Assembly: GCA_016932575.1 (NCBI GenBank)
Contig: JAFGCO010000036.1
Coordinates: forward strand, 39,228 to 103,227
Origin: a bacterium
GTDB taxonomy: Bacteria > Zhuqueibacterota > QNDG01 > JAFGCO01
Reading direction: 5' to 3'
DNA length: 64,000 bases
Positions 56,637 through 64,000 of this stretch are shown piece by piece; the stretch's first letter is position 1; each line of letters starts with the position of its first letter. Under the pieces are notes generated by a model that saw nothing but the letters and a program-made list of their open reading frames with translations, ran no database searches and had not been told where the DNA came from. Position numbers and translations under genes: made by a program.

Positions 56637-56708
56637 CTGGGGCGGTAGGATTTGAACCTACAATCCTCCGGTTAACAGCCGGATGCATTGCCATTATGCT
56701 ACGCCCCA
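56637..56708 (-). tRNA. tRNA-Asn (GTT)
   Basis: A 72-base cloverleaf with acceptor stem TGGGGCG / CGCCCCA, anticodon loop CTGTTAA (anticodon GTT) on a CCGG stem, T-arm GTAGG-TTCAAAT-CCTAC and discriminator G, as expected for Asn. CCA is not encoded. It lies 26 bases upstream of glnN on the same strand. Confidence 0.93.
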
Positions 56709-56733
56709 GTGGCCCGATGAATGATCACCCGAT

Positions 56734-56763
56734 GTTATCATCACTAAGCAAATGGAATGCCAA
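56734..56763 (-). promoter_or_regulatory. Possible promoter of tRNA-Asn and glnN
   Basis: On the minus strand TTGGCA and GATAAC with an 18-base spacer, ending about 25 bases before the tRNA. The match is moderate. No better promoter lies between the tRNA and glnN. Confidence 0.4.
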
Positions 56764-57213
56764 AATTGTAATTATTGATTTTTCATCTAGTATAAAAATA
56801 ACTTATCATATTGTCTTTATTATTCTTATGCAGGTAATTCAGACACGAATCAGCAATGATCTGAATGGGGATAAAAAAAAATATTAAAACATATTTGTAA
56901 TTTATAGGCATTTATTTTACATTTTTGTAGTGTTTTATAGAGATTTCCCTGCGCACAATAAAATATCTCTGTTCATCATTCGTCATTCCTTGAAACCATA
57001 CACAATTGTCTGCTTCAGATCTATCCTCCCATACAAATCAGAAAGCCCCTGTGCGATAAATGCATATTTATTGTATTAGATCATTACATTATTGTTGGTT
57101 TTTATTATTTTTATTACATTTTTGTATTATGAACAAATTCTGTTCCTGATCCCTGTCAAATCATAAATAATCCATACTGCCGCTGCCAATCATTCATTTT
57201 TAAAAAATCAGTA
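56764..57213. other. AT-rich intergenic region
   Basis: Low GC content with many short A/T runs. I see no gene, RNA or repeat in it. Confidence 0.45.
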
Positions 57214-57242
57214 TTGACATTTTATTTTTTTTTTAGTATACT
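57214..57242 (+). promoter_or_regulatory. Promoter of the tRNA-Lys pair
   Basis: TTGACA (57214-57219), 17 bases, TATACT (57237-57242), just before the first tRNA. A near-consensus sigma70 promoter. Confidence 0.85.
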
Positions 57243-57255
57243 GTGAGCCGTTAAT

Positions 57256-57329
57256 GAGGGTGTAGCTCAGTTAGGTAGAGCAACGGCCTTTTAAGCCGTG
57301 GGTCCTGGGTTCGATCCCCAGCACCCTCA
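57256..57329 (+). tRNA. tRNA-Lys (TTT)
   Basis: A 74-base cloverleaf: acceptor GAGGGTG / CACCCTC, anticodon loop CTTTTAA (anticodon TTT), T-arm CTGGG-TTCGATC-CCCAG, discriminator A. CCA is not encoded. Confidence 0.95.
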
Positions 57330-57351
57330 CAATAATTTATTTCATTTATTT

Positions 57352-57427
57352 GCGCCTATAGCTCAATTGGCAGAGCATCTGACTCTTAATCAGGAGGTTC
57401 GGGGTTCGATTCCCTGTGGGCGCACCA
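57352..57427 (+). tRNA. tRNA-Lys (CTT)
   Basis: A 73-base cloverleaf plus encoded CCA: acceptor GCGCCTA / TGGGCGC, anticodon loop CTCTTAA (anticodon CTT), T-arm with GGTTCGATTCC. It follows the TTT gene by 22 bases and is probably in the same transcript. Confidence 0.95.
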
Positions 57428-57445
57428 CTTGTTTCTAAAACACTT

Positions 57446-57470
57446 AAGCCCGATAAAAATCGGGCTTTTT
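57446..57470 (+). terminator. Intrinsic terminator after the tRNA-Lys pair
   Basis: Stem AAGCCCGAT / ATCGGGCTT with loop AAAA and a T-run, 18 bases after the second tRNA. Confidence 0.9.
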
Positions 57471-57636
57471 CGTTTTGGACGTTTTCCCATGTGACCAATA
57501 TGTGACTATTTAATCGGTATTTTACAATTTTAAATATACAAGGTATGGCTCAGTGGTTTTAAAACGAAAAGGTATTTCTATCTAGACTGAAATTCCACAA
57601 AATGTGATGGCCACAATTTTTTATTAAATAAATTTT

Positions 57637-60636
57637 CTATATTGGTTTCTCCTCATCTCTCACCTGCTCATAAACTTCTTTCATCAAATGTTTGCTGACC
57701 ACTTTCCGGAATCGTTCTTCATTCATAAATTTGGCTGTAATTTCTTCGTTCTGATCCATGCGATCGATAAAGAAGTCTTCCAAGGCCTTATTAAAAACAT
57801 ACCCGAAATTCTCCAATGTGTTGGCCTGCGCCGCCTGGCGAATGGTTTGGTTGGCTGCTGCATCTTCCTTGATTGAATCAAAGAAAAGCTGGTCGCCTGG
57901 TTTAAATTCTGTACCAAAACGTTCATTTAGAATATCGATCAATTTGGAAAGCTCAATTTCTTCACCACGGGCAATGCCAGTGCCGACTTCAGTGGGTCCG
58001 TCTACTCTATATTCGCTGCCGGGATCCAGGATAATTCTGCCCTCACTGATTTTCTGCAGCCGGTAGTATTTCAGGGACACTTCATCATCAAAATGATAGG
58101 TCGGCCCCCCGGACCTGCGCGGAAGTTTTCTTAGAAGAAAACGAATGTACGTGTAAAGCTTTTCAAGATCGGAATCCTGAAAAGGAATGATCTGGGCCAG
58201 AAATGCATACAGGTTCCGGTAAGCCACCAGGGTTTTTCTGAATTCTTCCCGGACATCCTCGTCGAGTTCATTAAAGCGTGTGACAGCCGGATCAAGACAG
58301 GCATTCATCCTGGCATGATCCGAAGCGGTCTGGTTTTGCTTGGACTGATAAAAGACTTTGCAGAATTCTTCGACCTCGGTTTGATAATAGACTTGATATC
58401 CGTCCAGCTTGGCCTGTATTTCATAGAGCTGATTAGCCTCAGCTCGTTCACCTACAAGCGTACGTTCGTAGAAGGGCTGAAAAGAATCTCGAATCTCTTT
58501 GGGCTCGTTCACGAAATCAAGCACAAAGGTATCTTCCTTGCCCGGATGTGTCCGATTCAGCCGTGAGAGTGTCTGCACGGCCTGAATACCGGAAAGGCGC
58601 TTGTCTACATACATGGTATGCAGCAGGGGCTGGTCAAATCCGGTCTGATACTTCTCAGCCACCAACAGGACTTGATAATCGTCTGTACCGAACTTCTCAG
58701 GCAGTTCCTTTTCCCGGATGCCGTTGTTCATCCCTACTTCCGTATATTCAACCGTCGGTGCATCGGGGTCAATGACCGTGCCGGAGAAAGCAACCAATGT
58801 TTTTATGCCGGTGTATCCTTTTTCTGCAATATATTTGTCAAACGCCTGTTTGTATTTCACTGCATGCAGGCGGCTGGATGTCACGACCATGGCCTTGGCC
58901 TTGCCGCCTATTTTGTGCAGGGTGAACTGCCGGAAATGTTCGACCATGACTTCGGTTTTCTGAGCTATGTTATGCGGATGCAGGCTCATGAACCGGGCCA
59001 GCGCGCGGGCGGCCTTGCGTTTATCTACCTTGGGATCATCTTCAATGGATTTAATGAGCCGGTAATAGGTCTTGTATGTGGTGTAGTGTTCCAGCACATC
59101 CAGGATGAATCCCTCCTCAATAGCCTGACGCATGCTGTACAGGTGAAAGGCTTGCGGTTTATCGTCTGTACCGGGTGTGCCGAAGACTTCCAAAGTTTTG
59201 TATTTGGGCGTGGCTGTGAACGCAAAAAAGCTGATGTTAGGCTGGCGTCCGCGTTTGGCCATGGTTTTCAGAATCTCTTCTTCATAATCCAGCATGCCTT
59301 CTTCTTCAGCCTTTTGAGCAGCTTCCTCCTTGAGGGCTTCACCGGCCAGCACGCCTTTAAGTTCTGTGGCGGTTTCCCCACCCTGCGAGCTGTGAGCCTC
59401 ATCCACAATCACGGCATATTGACGGCCTGGCAGGTCGCCAATTTTCTCCGTGACAAAGGGAAATTTCTGAAGCGTGGTAATCACAATCGGCACCGCGGAA
59501 GCCAGTGATTCCGCCAATTGGGTGGAATTGATGTCGATTTTCCGAACCACTCCCTGTTTGTGTTCGAACTGATAAATTGTGTTCTGAAGCTGCTGATCGA
59601 GCACCACACGGTCTGTGATTACGATGATCGAGTCAAAGACCTTTTCATCTTCTGAAGTATAAAGACTGGCCAGCCGGTGGGCCAGCCAGGCAATAGAATT
59701 GGATTTGCCGGATCCGGCTGAATGCTGAATCAGGTAATTGGTGCCTGTACCCTTCTCACGCGAATCCGCAACCAGCTTTCTCACACAGTCCAGCTGATGA
59801 TACCGCGGGAAGATCATGGTCTCGCGCCTGATGCGTCTGCCGCCGAGTCTTTTTTGTTCCACCTGCAAATGGATGAACCGGGCAAGAATGTCCAGAAAGC
59901 TGTGCCGTTCGAGCACTTCTTCCCACAGATAGGCGGTCTTGTAATTGCCGGGATTCTCAGGATTTCCTGCACCACCCTGGCTGCCTTTGTTAAAGGGCAG
60001 AAACCAGGTGCTGCGGCCGGACAGCCGCGTGGTCATGTACACCTGATCGGGATCAACTGCAAAATGGACCAGTGCCCGCTTTTTAAACTGAAAGATCAGA
60101 TCAGAAGGATCGCGGTCGGATTTGTATTGCCGGACCGCATGTTCCCAGCTTTGGCCGGTCATGGGATTTTTCAGCTCCAGCGTGGCCACTGGGATGCCGT
60201 TGAGAGACAGTGTGACATCAAGGGTATTGTTGTGTTTGTATGAATACTTGAGTTGTCGCGTAACTGTCAGGATGTTGGATTCGTAAAGTTTTTGCGTATC
60301 CGGATTCATGCCGCTGGCTGGGGCGAAATAGGCGGCATGGAAGGTCTTGCCGAAGCATTTGAAACCATGGCGCAGTACGGAAAGACAGCCTTCATGATCG
60401 GAATTCAACGCTCTACAGAGATCGTCAAGCAGCTGGTCCTCAGATTTTTCTTTTTGGATATTGGTCAGATATTCCCATTCTTTGGGCTGGGTTTGCCGGA
60501 TGAAGGCTATGACATTTTTAGTGAATAGTGCCCGCTCTGTGTCGAACGCATCACGATCGCCTTTTTCATAGCCGTTTGCAAGCAGATGCTGTTCAATGGC
60601 GGTTTCAAAGTCGGATTCGGTGTGGTGCTTGGGCAT
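57637..60636 (-). CDS. hsdR: Type I restriction enzyme, motor/endonuclease subunit HsdR
   Basis: 999 residues. The N-terminal nuclease domain (about 1-230) has a PD-(D/E)xK-like 'VTLSLNGIPVATLELKNP'. The translocase has Walker A 'HSAGSGKSNSIAW', DEAH box 'VIVDEAHSSQGG' and 'FAFTATPKYKTLE', then a second RecA-like domain with 'YQTGFDQPLLHTMYVDKRL' and a helical C-terminal domain that contacts the methylase. It cuts unmethylated foreign DNA after translocation. The start overlaps the stop of the DUF4411 gene by one base, and it is the last gene of the defence operon. Confidence 0.95.
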   Translation of the reverse strand: MPKHHTESDFETAIEQHLLANGYEKGDRDAFDTERALFTKNVIAFIRQTQPKEWEYLTNIQKEKSEDQLLDDLCRALNSDHEGCLSVLRHGFKCFGKTFHAAYFAPASGMNPDTQKLYESNILTVTRQLKYSYKHNNTLDVTLSLNGIPVATLELKNPMTGQSWEHAVRQYKSDRDPSDLIFQFKKRALVHFAVDPDQVYMTTRLSGRSTWFLPFNKGSQGGAGNPENPGNYKTAYLWEEVLERHSFLDILARFIHLQVEQKRLGGRRIRRETMIFPRYHQLDCVRKLVADSREKGTGTNYLIQHSAGSGKSNSIAWLAHRLASLYTSEDEKVFDSIIVITDRVVLDQQLQNTIYQFEHKQGVVRKIDINSTQLAESLASAVPIVITTLQKFPFVTEKIGDLPGRQYAVIVDEAHSSQGGETATELKGVLAGEALKEEAAQKAEEEGMLDYEEEILKTMAKRGRQPNISFFAFTATPKYKTLEVFGTPGTDDKPQAFHLYSMRQAIEEGFILDVLEHYTTYKTYYRLIKSIEDDPKVDKRKAARALARFMSLHPHNIAQKTEVMVEHFRQFTLHKIGGKAKAMVVTSSRLHAVKYKQAFDKYIAEKGYTGIKTLVAFSGTVIDPDAPTVEYTEVGMNNGIREKELPEKFGTDDYQVLLVAEKYQTGFDQPLLHTMYVDKRLSGIQAVQTLSRLNRTHPGKEDTFVLDFVNEPKEIRDSFQPFYERTLVGERAEANQLYEIQAKLDGYQVYYQTEVEEFCKVFYQSKQNQTASDHARMNACLDPAVTRFNELDEDVREEFRKTLVAYRNLYAFLAQIIPFQDSDLEKLYTYIRFLLRKLPRRSGGPTYHFDDEVSLKYYRLQKISEGRIILDPGSEYRVDGPTEVGTGIARGEEIELSKLIDILNERFGTEFKPGDQLFFDSIKEDAAANQTIRQAAQANTLENFGYVFNKALEDFFIDRMDQNEEITAKFMNEERFRKVVSKHLMKEVYEQVRDEEKPI

Positions 60637-61139
60637 CAGGCAGCCTTGCCCATTTCATCAAGAATAAAACGTGCTCTTTCACGTCTTAGCATTTGAAACG
60701 GCGTCATAAATTTTATATCAAGTCCAATGCAAACATCCGGAATTTTTATCTTCTTTTTAGATGCTGAAGGAACCTCATGAGTTACAACAGTAAATTGCGA
60801 AGCTTTTGCGTGAGATACCAAATAGTAATCAGCAACTTGGAGAAATGTGCTGACTGCCGAAGGTTCGTAATCTTGAGTACTTGCCCATGTGCTGACTTCT
60901 GTTAATGCAGTGACAATTGCAGGCGATGGTTTTAAAAAAAAATCTGAGCCTCTATCTTTAGCCCATTCTGAAAGAGAATCTTCTACAGCCATAATTTCAT
61001 CACTCACTTTTTCAATGCTGTACAGATTGTCTCTTGAATTTTGAATGAGAATCCACTCCCAAAAGGCAGGGCAAAAGTCAAGGCCATAATGAAGGTTTTT
61101 TGCTCGAATAAACACATCTGCATCCAGAACATAAGCCAT
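60636..61139 (-). CDS. DUF4411 family PIN-like protein
   Basis: 167 residues. 'YVLDADVFIRAKNLHYG' with early Asp residues, 'VADYYLVSHA' and 'VVTHEVPSASKKKIKIPDVC' match the DUF4411 family, whose fold resembles PIN ribonucleases. Members usually lie next to an ImmA/IrrE peptidase and are treated as candidate toxins. Here the start overlaps the stop of the ImmA gene by one base, and the stop overlaps the hsdR start, so all three are translationally coupled. Nuclease activity is not shown by the sequence alone. Confidence 0.85.
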   Translation of the reverse strand: MAYVLDADVFIRAKNLHYGLDFCPAFWEWILIQNSRDNLYSIEKVSDEIMAVEDSLSEWAKDRGSDFFLKPSPAIVTALTEVSTWASTQDYEPSAVSTFLQVADYYLVSHAKASQFTVVTHEVPSASKKKIKIPDVCIGLDIKFMTPFQMLRRERARFILDEMGKAA

Positions 61140-62281
61140 TAAAAATTAACTCCTAAACTGGCCCCAAGATCACGAAATGTGCTCATCTTCTTTATACCCA
61201 AGAGCCGGAATGATTCAGTGAATGAGGATTGACCTTCACAAGTACTTATTACAACCGCTCGTGCAAATCGTTTACTTAAACGGGCAGGTTGGGATCTATA
61301 GAAATCACCTCCACTTGATGCTGGAAGAGATATCAATCTATCTAACTCAAAATGATAGGCATCCCAAAACTCATTCTCGGAAATTGCTCGAATATCATAT
61401 ATACGCCGAATAATGACAAGTGTACTGACTTTAAAAAACCGTGCTAATCTGTTCATTTCATCAAATATGTTGGATTTGTCTTGGTATTCTTCAGCTATAA
61501 CGGAATATGGCACCAACAACTCTGCTGCGACCTGATTACACCAATTTTCAATTTCATTTGATGGGGAAGAAGCTGGATTAATATCAGATAAAGCAGATTC
61601 TCCAAGCCAAAGATGAGCCATTTCATGTGCAAGTGTAAACATTTGAGCGGATTTGGTATCAGAACCGTTTATAAAAATCAAGGGAGCCAGTGAATCAGAA
61701 AGAACAAATCCACGAAATTCATCCGGATCTAATTTACGGTGATTGTTGCTTCCAACGACACTGCTCACCATTACCATAATGCCAAAATCATCAGCTTGTT
61801 TTAGAAACTGGCGCAGAGCTTCAGTCCATGTCGCTGTTCTGCGACGTTCTTCTATATCAAAATGGAGAGCATGGCGTATTTCTTCTGCAACAGAGACAAT
61901 ATCACTGTGAGTATCAACAGAACCAATAAACGGCAAAGCATCCTCTCCCCGGGATATGGCATAATTCCGATACCATTCCTGCCTCTGTTGACATGTATAC
62001 ACTGTATCCAGCAGATCCGGATCGGGACGTCCGATGTAATTATTTCCGATAGTGCGAAAATCCGGAATGGGAATCGTTTCTACAGGCGGATCAGGAAGAA
62101 ATAAATAACCAACCGGTAAATAGGTTGCTTTGGCAAACTTCTCCAATTGTTTCAGAGTAGGATAAACATCACCTGCTTCCCACTCCTTAAATTTCGGGAA
62201 TTTATGAGTAAGCTCCGGAATGGTCTTTCCAGATCTCTCACGAGCCCACTGGAACATTTTTCGATTTATTTGCACACGCAT
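61139..62281 (-). CDS. XRE-type helix-turn-helix / ImmA-IrrE family metallopeptidase
   Basis: 380 residues from ATG 62281; a TTG four codons earlier is possible, and no clear ribosome site is seen. Residues ~8-60 are an XRE-like DNA-binding domain ('RERSGKTIPELTHKFPKFKEWEAG', 'PTLKQLEKFAKAT'). The zinc-peptidase motif HExxH occurs in 'FTLAHEMAHLWLGESAL', and 'NQVAAELLVP' follows as in ImmA/IrrE. Family members cleave repressors (ImmA in ICEBs1, IrrE in Deinococcus). It probably controls or pairs with the DUF4411 protein. Confidence 0.88.
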   Translation of the reverse strand: MRVQINRKMFQWARERSGKTIPELTHKFPKFKEWEAGDVYPTLKQLEKFAKATYLPVGYLFLPDPPVETIPIPDFRTIGNNYIGRPDPDLLDTVYTCQQRQEWYRNYAISRGEDALPFIGSVDTHSDIVSVAEEIRHALHFDIEERRRTATWTEALRQFLKQADDFGIMVMVSSVVGSNNHRKLDPDEFRGFVLSDSLAPLIFINGSDTKSAQMFTLAHEMAHLWLGESALSDINPASSPSNEIENWCNQVAAELLVPYSVIAEEYQDKSNIFDEMNRLARFFKVSTLVIIRRIYDIRAISENEFWDAYHFELDRLISLPASSGGDFYRSQPARLSKRFARAVVISTCEGQSSFTESFRLLGIKKMSTFRDLGASLGVNF

Positions 62282-62393
62282 TGTTATTATCAAGATTTAT
62301 ATTGAAATCAATCAAAGTTAATAATAATAAATACTTTTTTCAAAGATAAATATTTAAAAATTCCTCTTTGGTCTTAATTCTTAATTTTTCCAA

Positions 62394-63686
62394 TTACTCC
62401 CTCACATCAATCTTCCCGGTCACTGTAGAAGAGATAAGGGCTGTGCGATATTCATTGAGCAGGTTAATTGACAACTGGATCTTGTCGGACAAACCATCTA
62501 ATATTGACGATTCCTTTGAAAAAAATGATGATATGGCAAATTGTTCTTTCGCCGGGGGAACAGGTAAAGCAATTGAACCTAAATTATCAGCTGTAAGCTT
62601 AGGTTGTGCAGCACCAGTAATCAAAGGTGTGTAATCGTAAGCCTGAAGTATTCCTTCCCAATATTTGATTGAACCAGACTTTGGTTTTAAAATATGGGCA
62701 TGATTATTAACCCAATATTTACCTTCAGCAATGAAAGCAAGAGAAGTTGAGCGAGAAAGTAAATTTGCACCATCCTCTGCAACAAGTAATAAAGGCTCAT
62801 CAAAGAGATAATCGTCAACAGAATCAATAATACCAGAAGCCCCATAGTATGGATAATTTTTCGACATATATGATCTTTCTTCAGAAGAAAGAGGAATACG
62901 TCTATAATCAAGATTTTTAAAAATATACTTGAGAGTTTTTACTCCCCAATGCTCCGGAATCTTACCCAACCACTCCACACCCGAATCCTTCATCTTCACA
63001 TTGGGATCAAGGCCCTTGGTGACTGCATGGCTGATCAGGGCGGCGCGTTTTTCTTTGAGCAGCTCGATCTGCCGCTCTTTTTTTTCGATCAGTGAATCAA
63101 TTCGCGCGGTCTCGCGGTCGAGGAAGGAGGCGATATTAGTCTGTTCCTTAGGATCAGGCAGTAATACTTTTGAATCTTTCAATATTAGTTGAGTAATACT
63201 AAAAACTTTAACACCTGCAACCTCGCTACGTATTTGACTACGAAATTCTAGAGAATCAAATAAATAAGCCAGATATCGATAGTTATAATTTTCTTTCTGC
63301 CTGGCAATAATAGTATGATAGCCAGCAAATGTTTTAACATAACTATTTAAGCACGTAAAATTCCCTGAACCTTCAATATCTTCAGAGGTATCAGCAAATA
63401 TAAAATCACCCCGATACAATAATGATTTTTCTGATGATATCAAATATTCATGAGAGACACATTTTAAATCATGTTTCTCTGGATTAAGTTCAAAGCCATA
63501 TTTAGAATGAATATCACCATAATTAACACAAGGTATACCAATATCCATCAAATTTTCTCGGGTTATCGATAAGCCTCTAGAAAAAGAAAATAGAAAGCGG
63601 AATCTTTTCTCTGACCAATGCTCCGGTATCTCACCCAACCATTCCACTCCCGAATCCTTATATTTTGGATATCGTTTGTATTTCAT
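62394..63686 (-). CDS. hsdS: Type I restriction enzyme specificity subunit HsdS
   Basis: 430 residues with two target recognition domains, each opening with 'DSGVEWLGEIPEHW' or 'DSGVEWLGKIPEHW' (about residues 12 and 232), and two conserved helical regions ('ETARIDSLIEKKERQIELLKEKRAALI' in pieces near 190 and 'LSINLLNEYRTALISSTVTGKI' at the end). It sets the DNA target for the methylase and HsdR. The ATG overlaps the stop of the transposase fragment upstream by four bases. hsdM should be further upstream, outside the window. Confidence 0.94.
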   Translation of the reverse strand: MKYKRYPKYKDSGVEWLGEIPEHWSEKRFRFLFSFSRGLSITRENLMDIGIPCVNYGDIHSKYGFELNPEKHDLKCVSHEYLISSEKSLLYRGDFIFADTSEDIEGSGNFTCLNSYVKTFAGYHTIIARQKENYNYRYLAYLFDSLEFRSQIRSEVAGVKVFSITQLILKDSKVLLPDPKEQTNIASFLDRETARIDSLIEKKERQIELLKEKRAALISHAVTKGLDPNVKMKDSGVEWLGKIPEHWGVKTLKYIFKNLDYRRIPLSSEERSYMSKNYPYYGASGIIDSVDDYLFDEPLLLVAEDGANLLSRSTSLAFIAEGKYWVNNHAHILKPKSGSIKYWEGILQAYDYTPLITGAAQPKLTADNLGSIALPVPPAKEQFAISSFFSKESSILDGLSDKIQLSINLLNEYRTALISSTVTGKIDVRE

Positions 63687-63934
63687 GGTTTTAATGTTTC
63701 CGAATCCATATTCTCACGGTCGGCTTCCCATCGTTCCGGATTGCATATGATGTATTCACGAATCGCATTCAAATCATCATCGTTGCGAATCACATGTTCG
63801 TAATAATTGCGTTGCCAGATGCCCCCCTCCCCATGACGCGATCGGAACCATTTGGTCACACCAATTTTAAATCCGCGCACAACAGAACCAATCGTCCCGG
63901 ATGTGCCATGGGGTGGGGCTGTATCAAAAGTCAT
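63683..63934 (-). pseudogene. Truncated REP-associated (RAYT/Y1-type) transposase, C-terminal part
   Basis: 83 codons. 'VVRGFKIGVTKWFRSRH' and 'GGIWQRNYYEHVIRNDDDLNAIREYIICNPERW' match the C-terminal half of REP-associated tyrosine transposases. The N-terminal part with the paired-histidine metal motif is missing, although the frame begins with ATG and a weak GGA. It could be a 5'-truncated remnant or the tail of a gene broken near the window edge. The catalytic Tyr-containing segment may be retained in 'NYYEHVI'. Its stop codon overlaps the hsdS start. Confidence 0.75.
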
Positions 63935-64000
63935 TGATAAAGTCCTATAAAATGTTACATTGTTTTATACTCCTTTAAGACAAAACAGGTAACTAATTTA

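Noticed and set aside
56611..56694. N-terminal extension of glutamine synthetase
   Set aside because: The extra codons are the tRNA-Asn gene read in frame; the ribosome site points to GTG 56610.
57471..57520. Phage attachment site after tRNA-Lys
   Set aside because: No integrase and no matching direct repeat are visible, so it is not called as a feature.
58618..59508. 296-codon plus-strand open frame opposite hsdR
   Set aside because: Antisense shadow of a strongly supported gene.

Overview
The window looks like a chromosomal segment from an uncultivated Gram-negative bacterium of the FCB group. The closest fit I can suggest is a KSB1- or Calditrichota-like lineage; this is inferred from gene style, not from a marker gene. 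The main clues are exported proteins ending in a type IX secretion (T9SS) type A sorting domain with an 'NYPNPFNP' start and a 'KLILQK' end, a TonB-dependent receptor paired with a PorV-like barrel, a type III glutamine synthetase, and calcium-motif repeat proteins next to the receptor. There are no rRNA genes, CRISPR arrays or complete mobile elements.

Positions 1-16.2 kb hold a plus-strand array of surface or secreted proteins. Two are tandem paralogues with CARDB, two CBM9-like domains and a T9SS tail (one cut by the window edge, one at 8007). The others are a 14-repeat YCF48-type double propeller, a PQQ-type propeller, a leucine-rich-repeat lipoprotein, an alpha/beta hydrolase with a cysteine in the nucleophile position, and a GH57-like enzyme with a T9SS tail. 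Several genes are followed by members of an intergenic repeat family whose leading hairpin shows compensatory base changes.

Positions 16.7-27.8 kb form one apparent operon for uptake or binding of a carbohydrate, probably an alpha-glucan. A consensus sigma70 promoter carrying two LacI-type operators drives a LacI regulator, then a TonB-dependent receptor, a 1304-residue calcium-motif/Fn3 protein, a PorV-like barrel and a starch-binding-like T9SS protein, and ends in a strong terminator.

From 27.9 to 56.7 kb almost everything is on the minus strand and is central metabolism or housekeeping: kduD with a sodium symporter, an alanine/sodium symporter, fused trehalose-phosphate synthase/phosphatase, a zinc-ribbon repeat protein, two-subunit class I fumarase, malic enzyme, ndk, a cyclic-2,3-diphosphoglycerate-synthetase-like protein, hsp20-lon, and a lone receiver protein. 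A redox cluster follows (a NapH-NapG-like fusion, a small membrane protein, a Tat-exported DUF362 protein and a decayed aldo/keto reductase), then the ammonia-assimilation set gltD, gltB and glnN with a tRNA-Asn just upstream of glnN.

At 57.2-57.5 kb two tRNA-Lys genes and a terminator separate this block from a defence locus at 57.6-64 kb. That locus reads, in transcription order, truncated RAYT-type transposase, hsdS, ImmA/IrrE peptidase, DUF4411 PIN-like protein, hsdR. The genes are closely packed, with three overlapping starts and stops; hsdM is not in the window and is presumably beyond the right edge.
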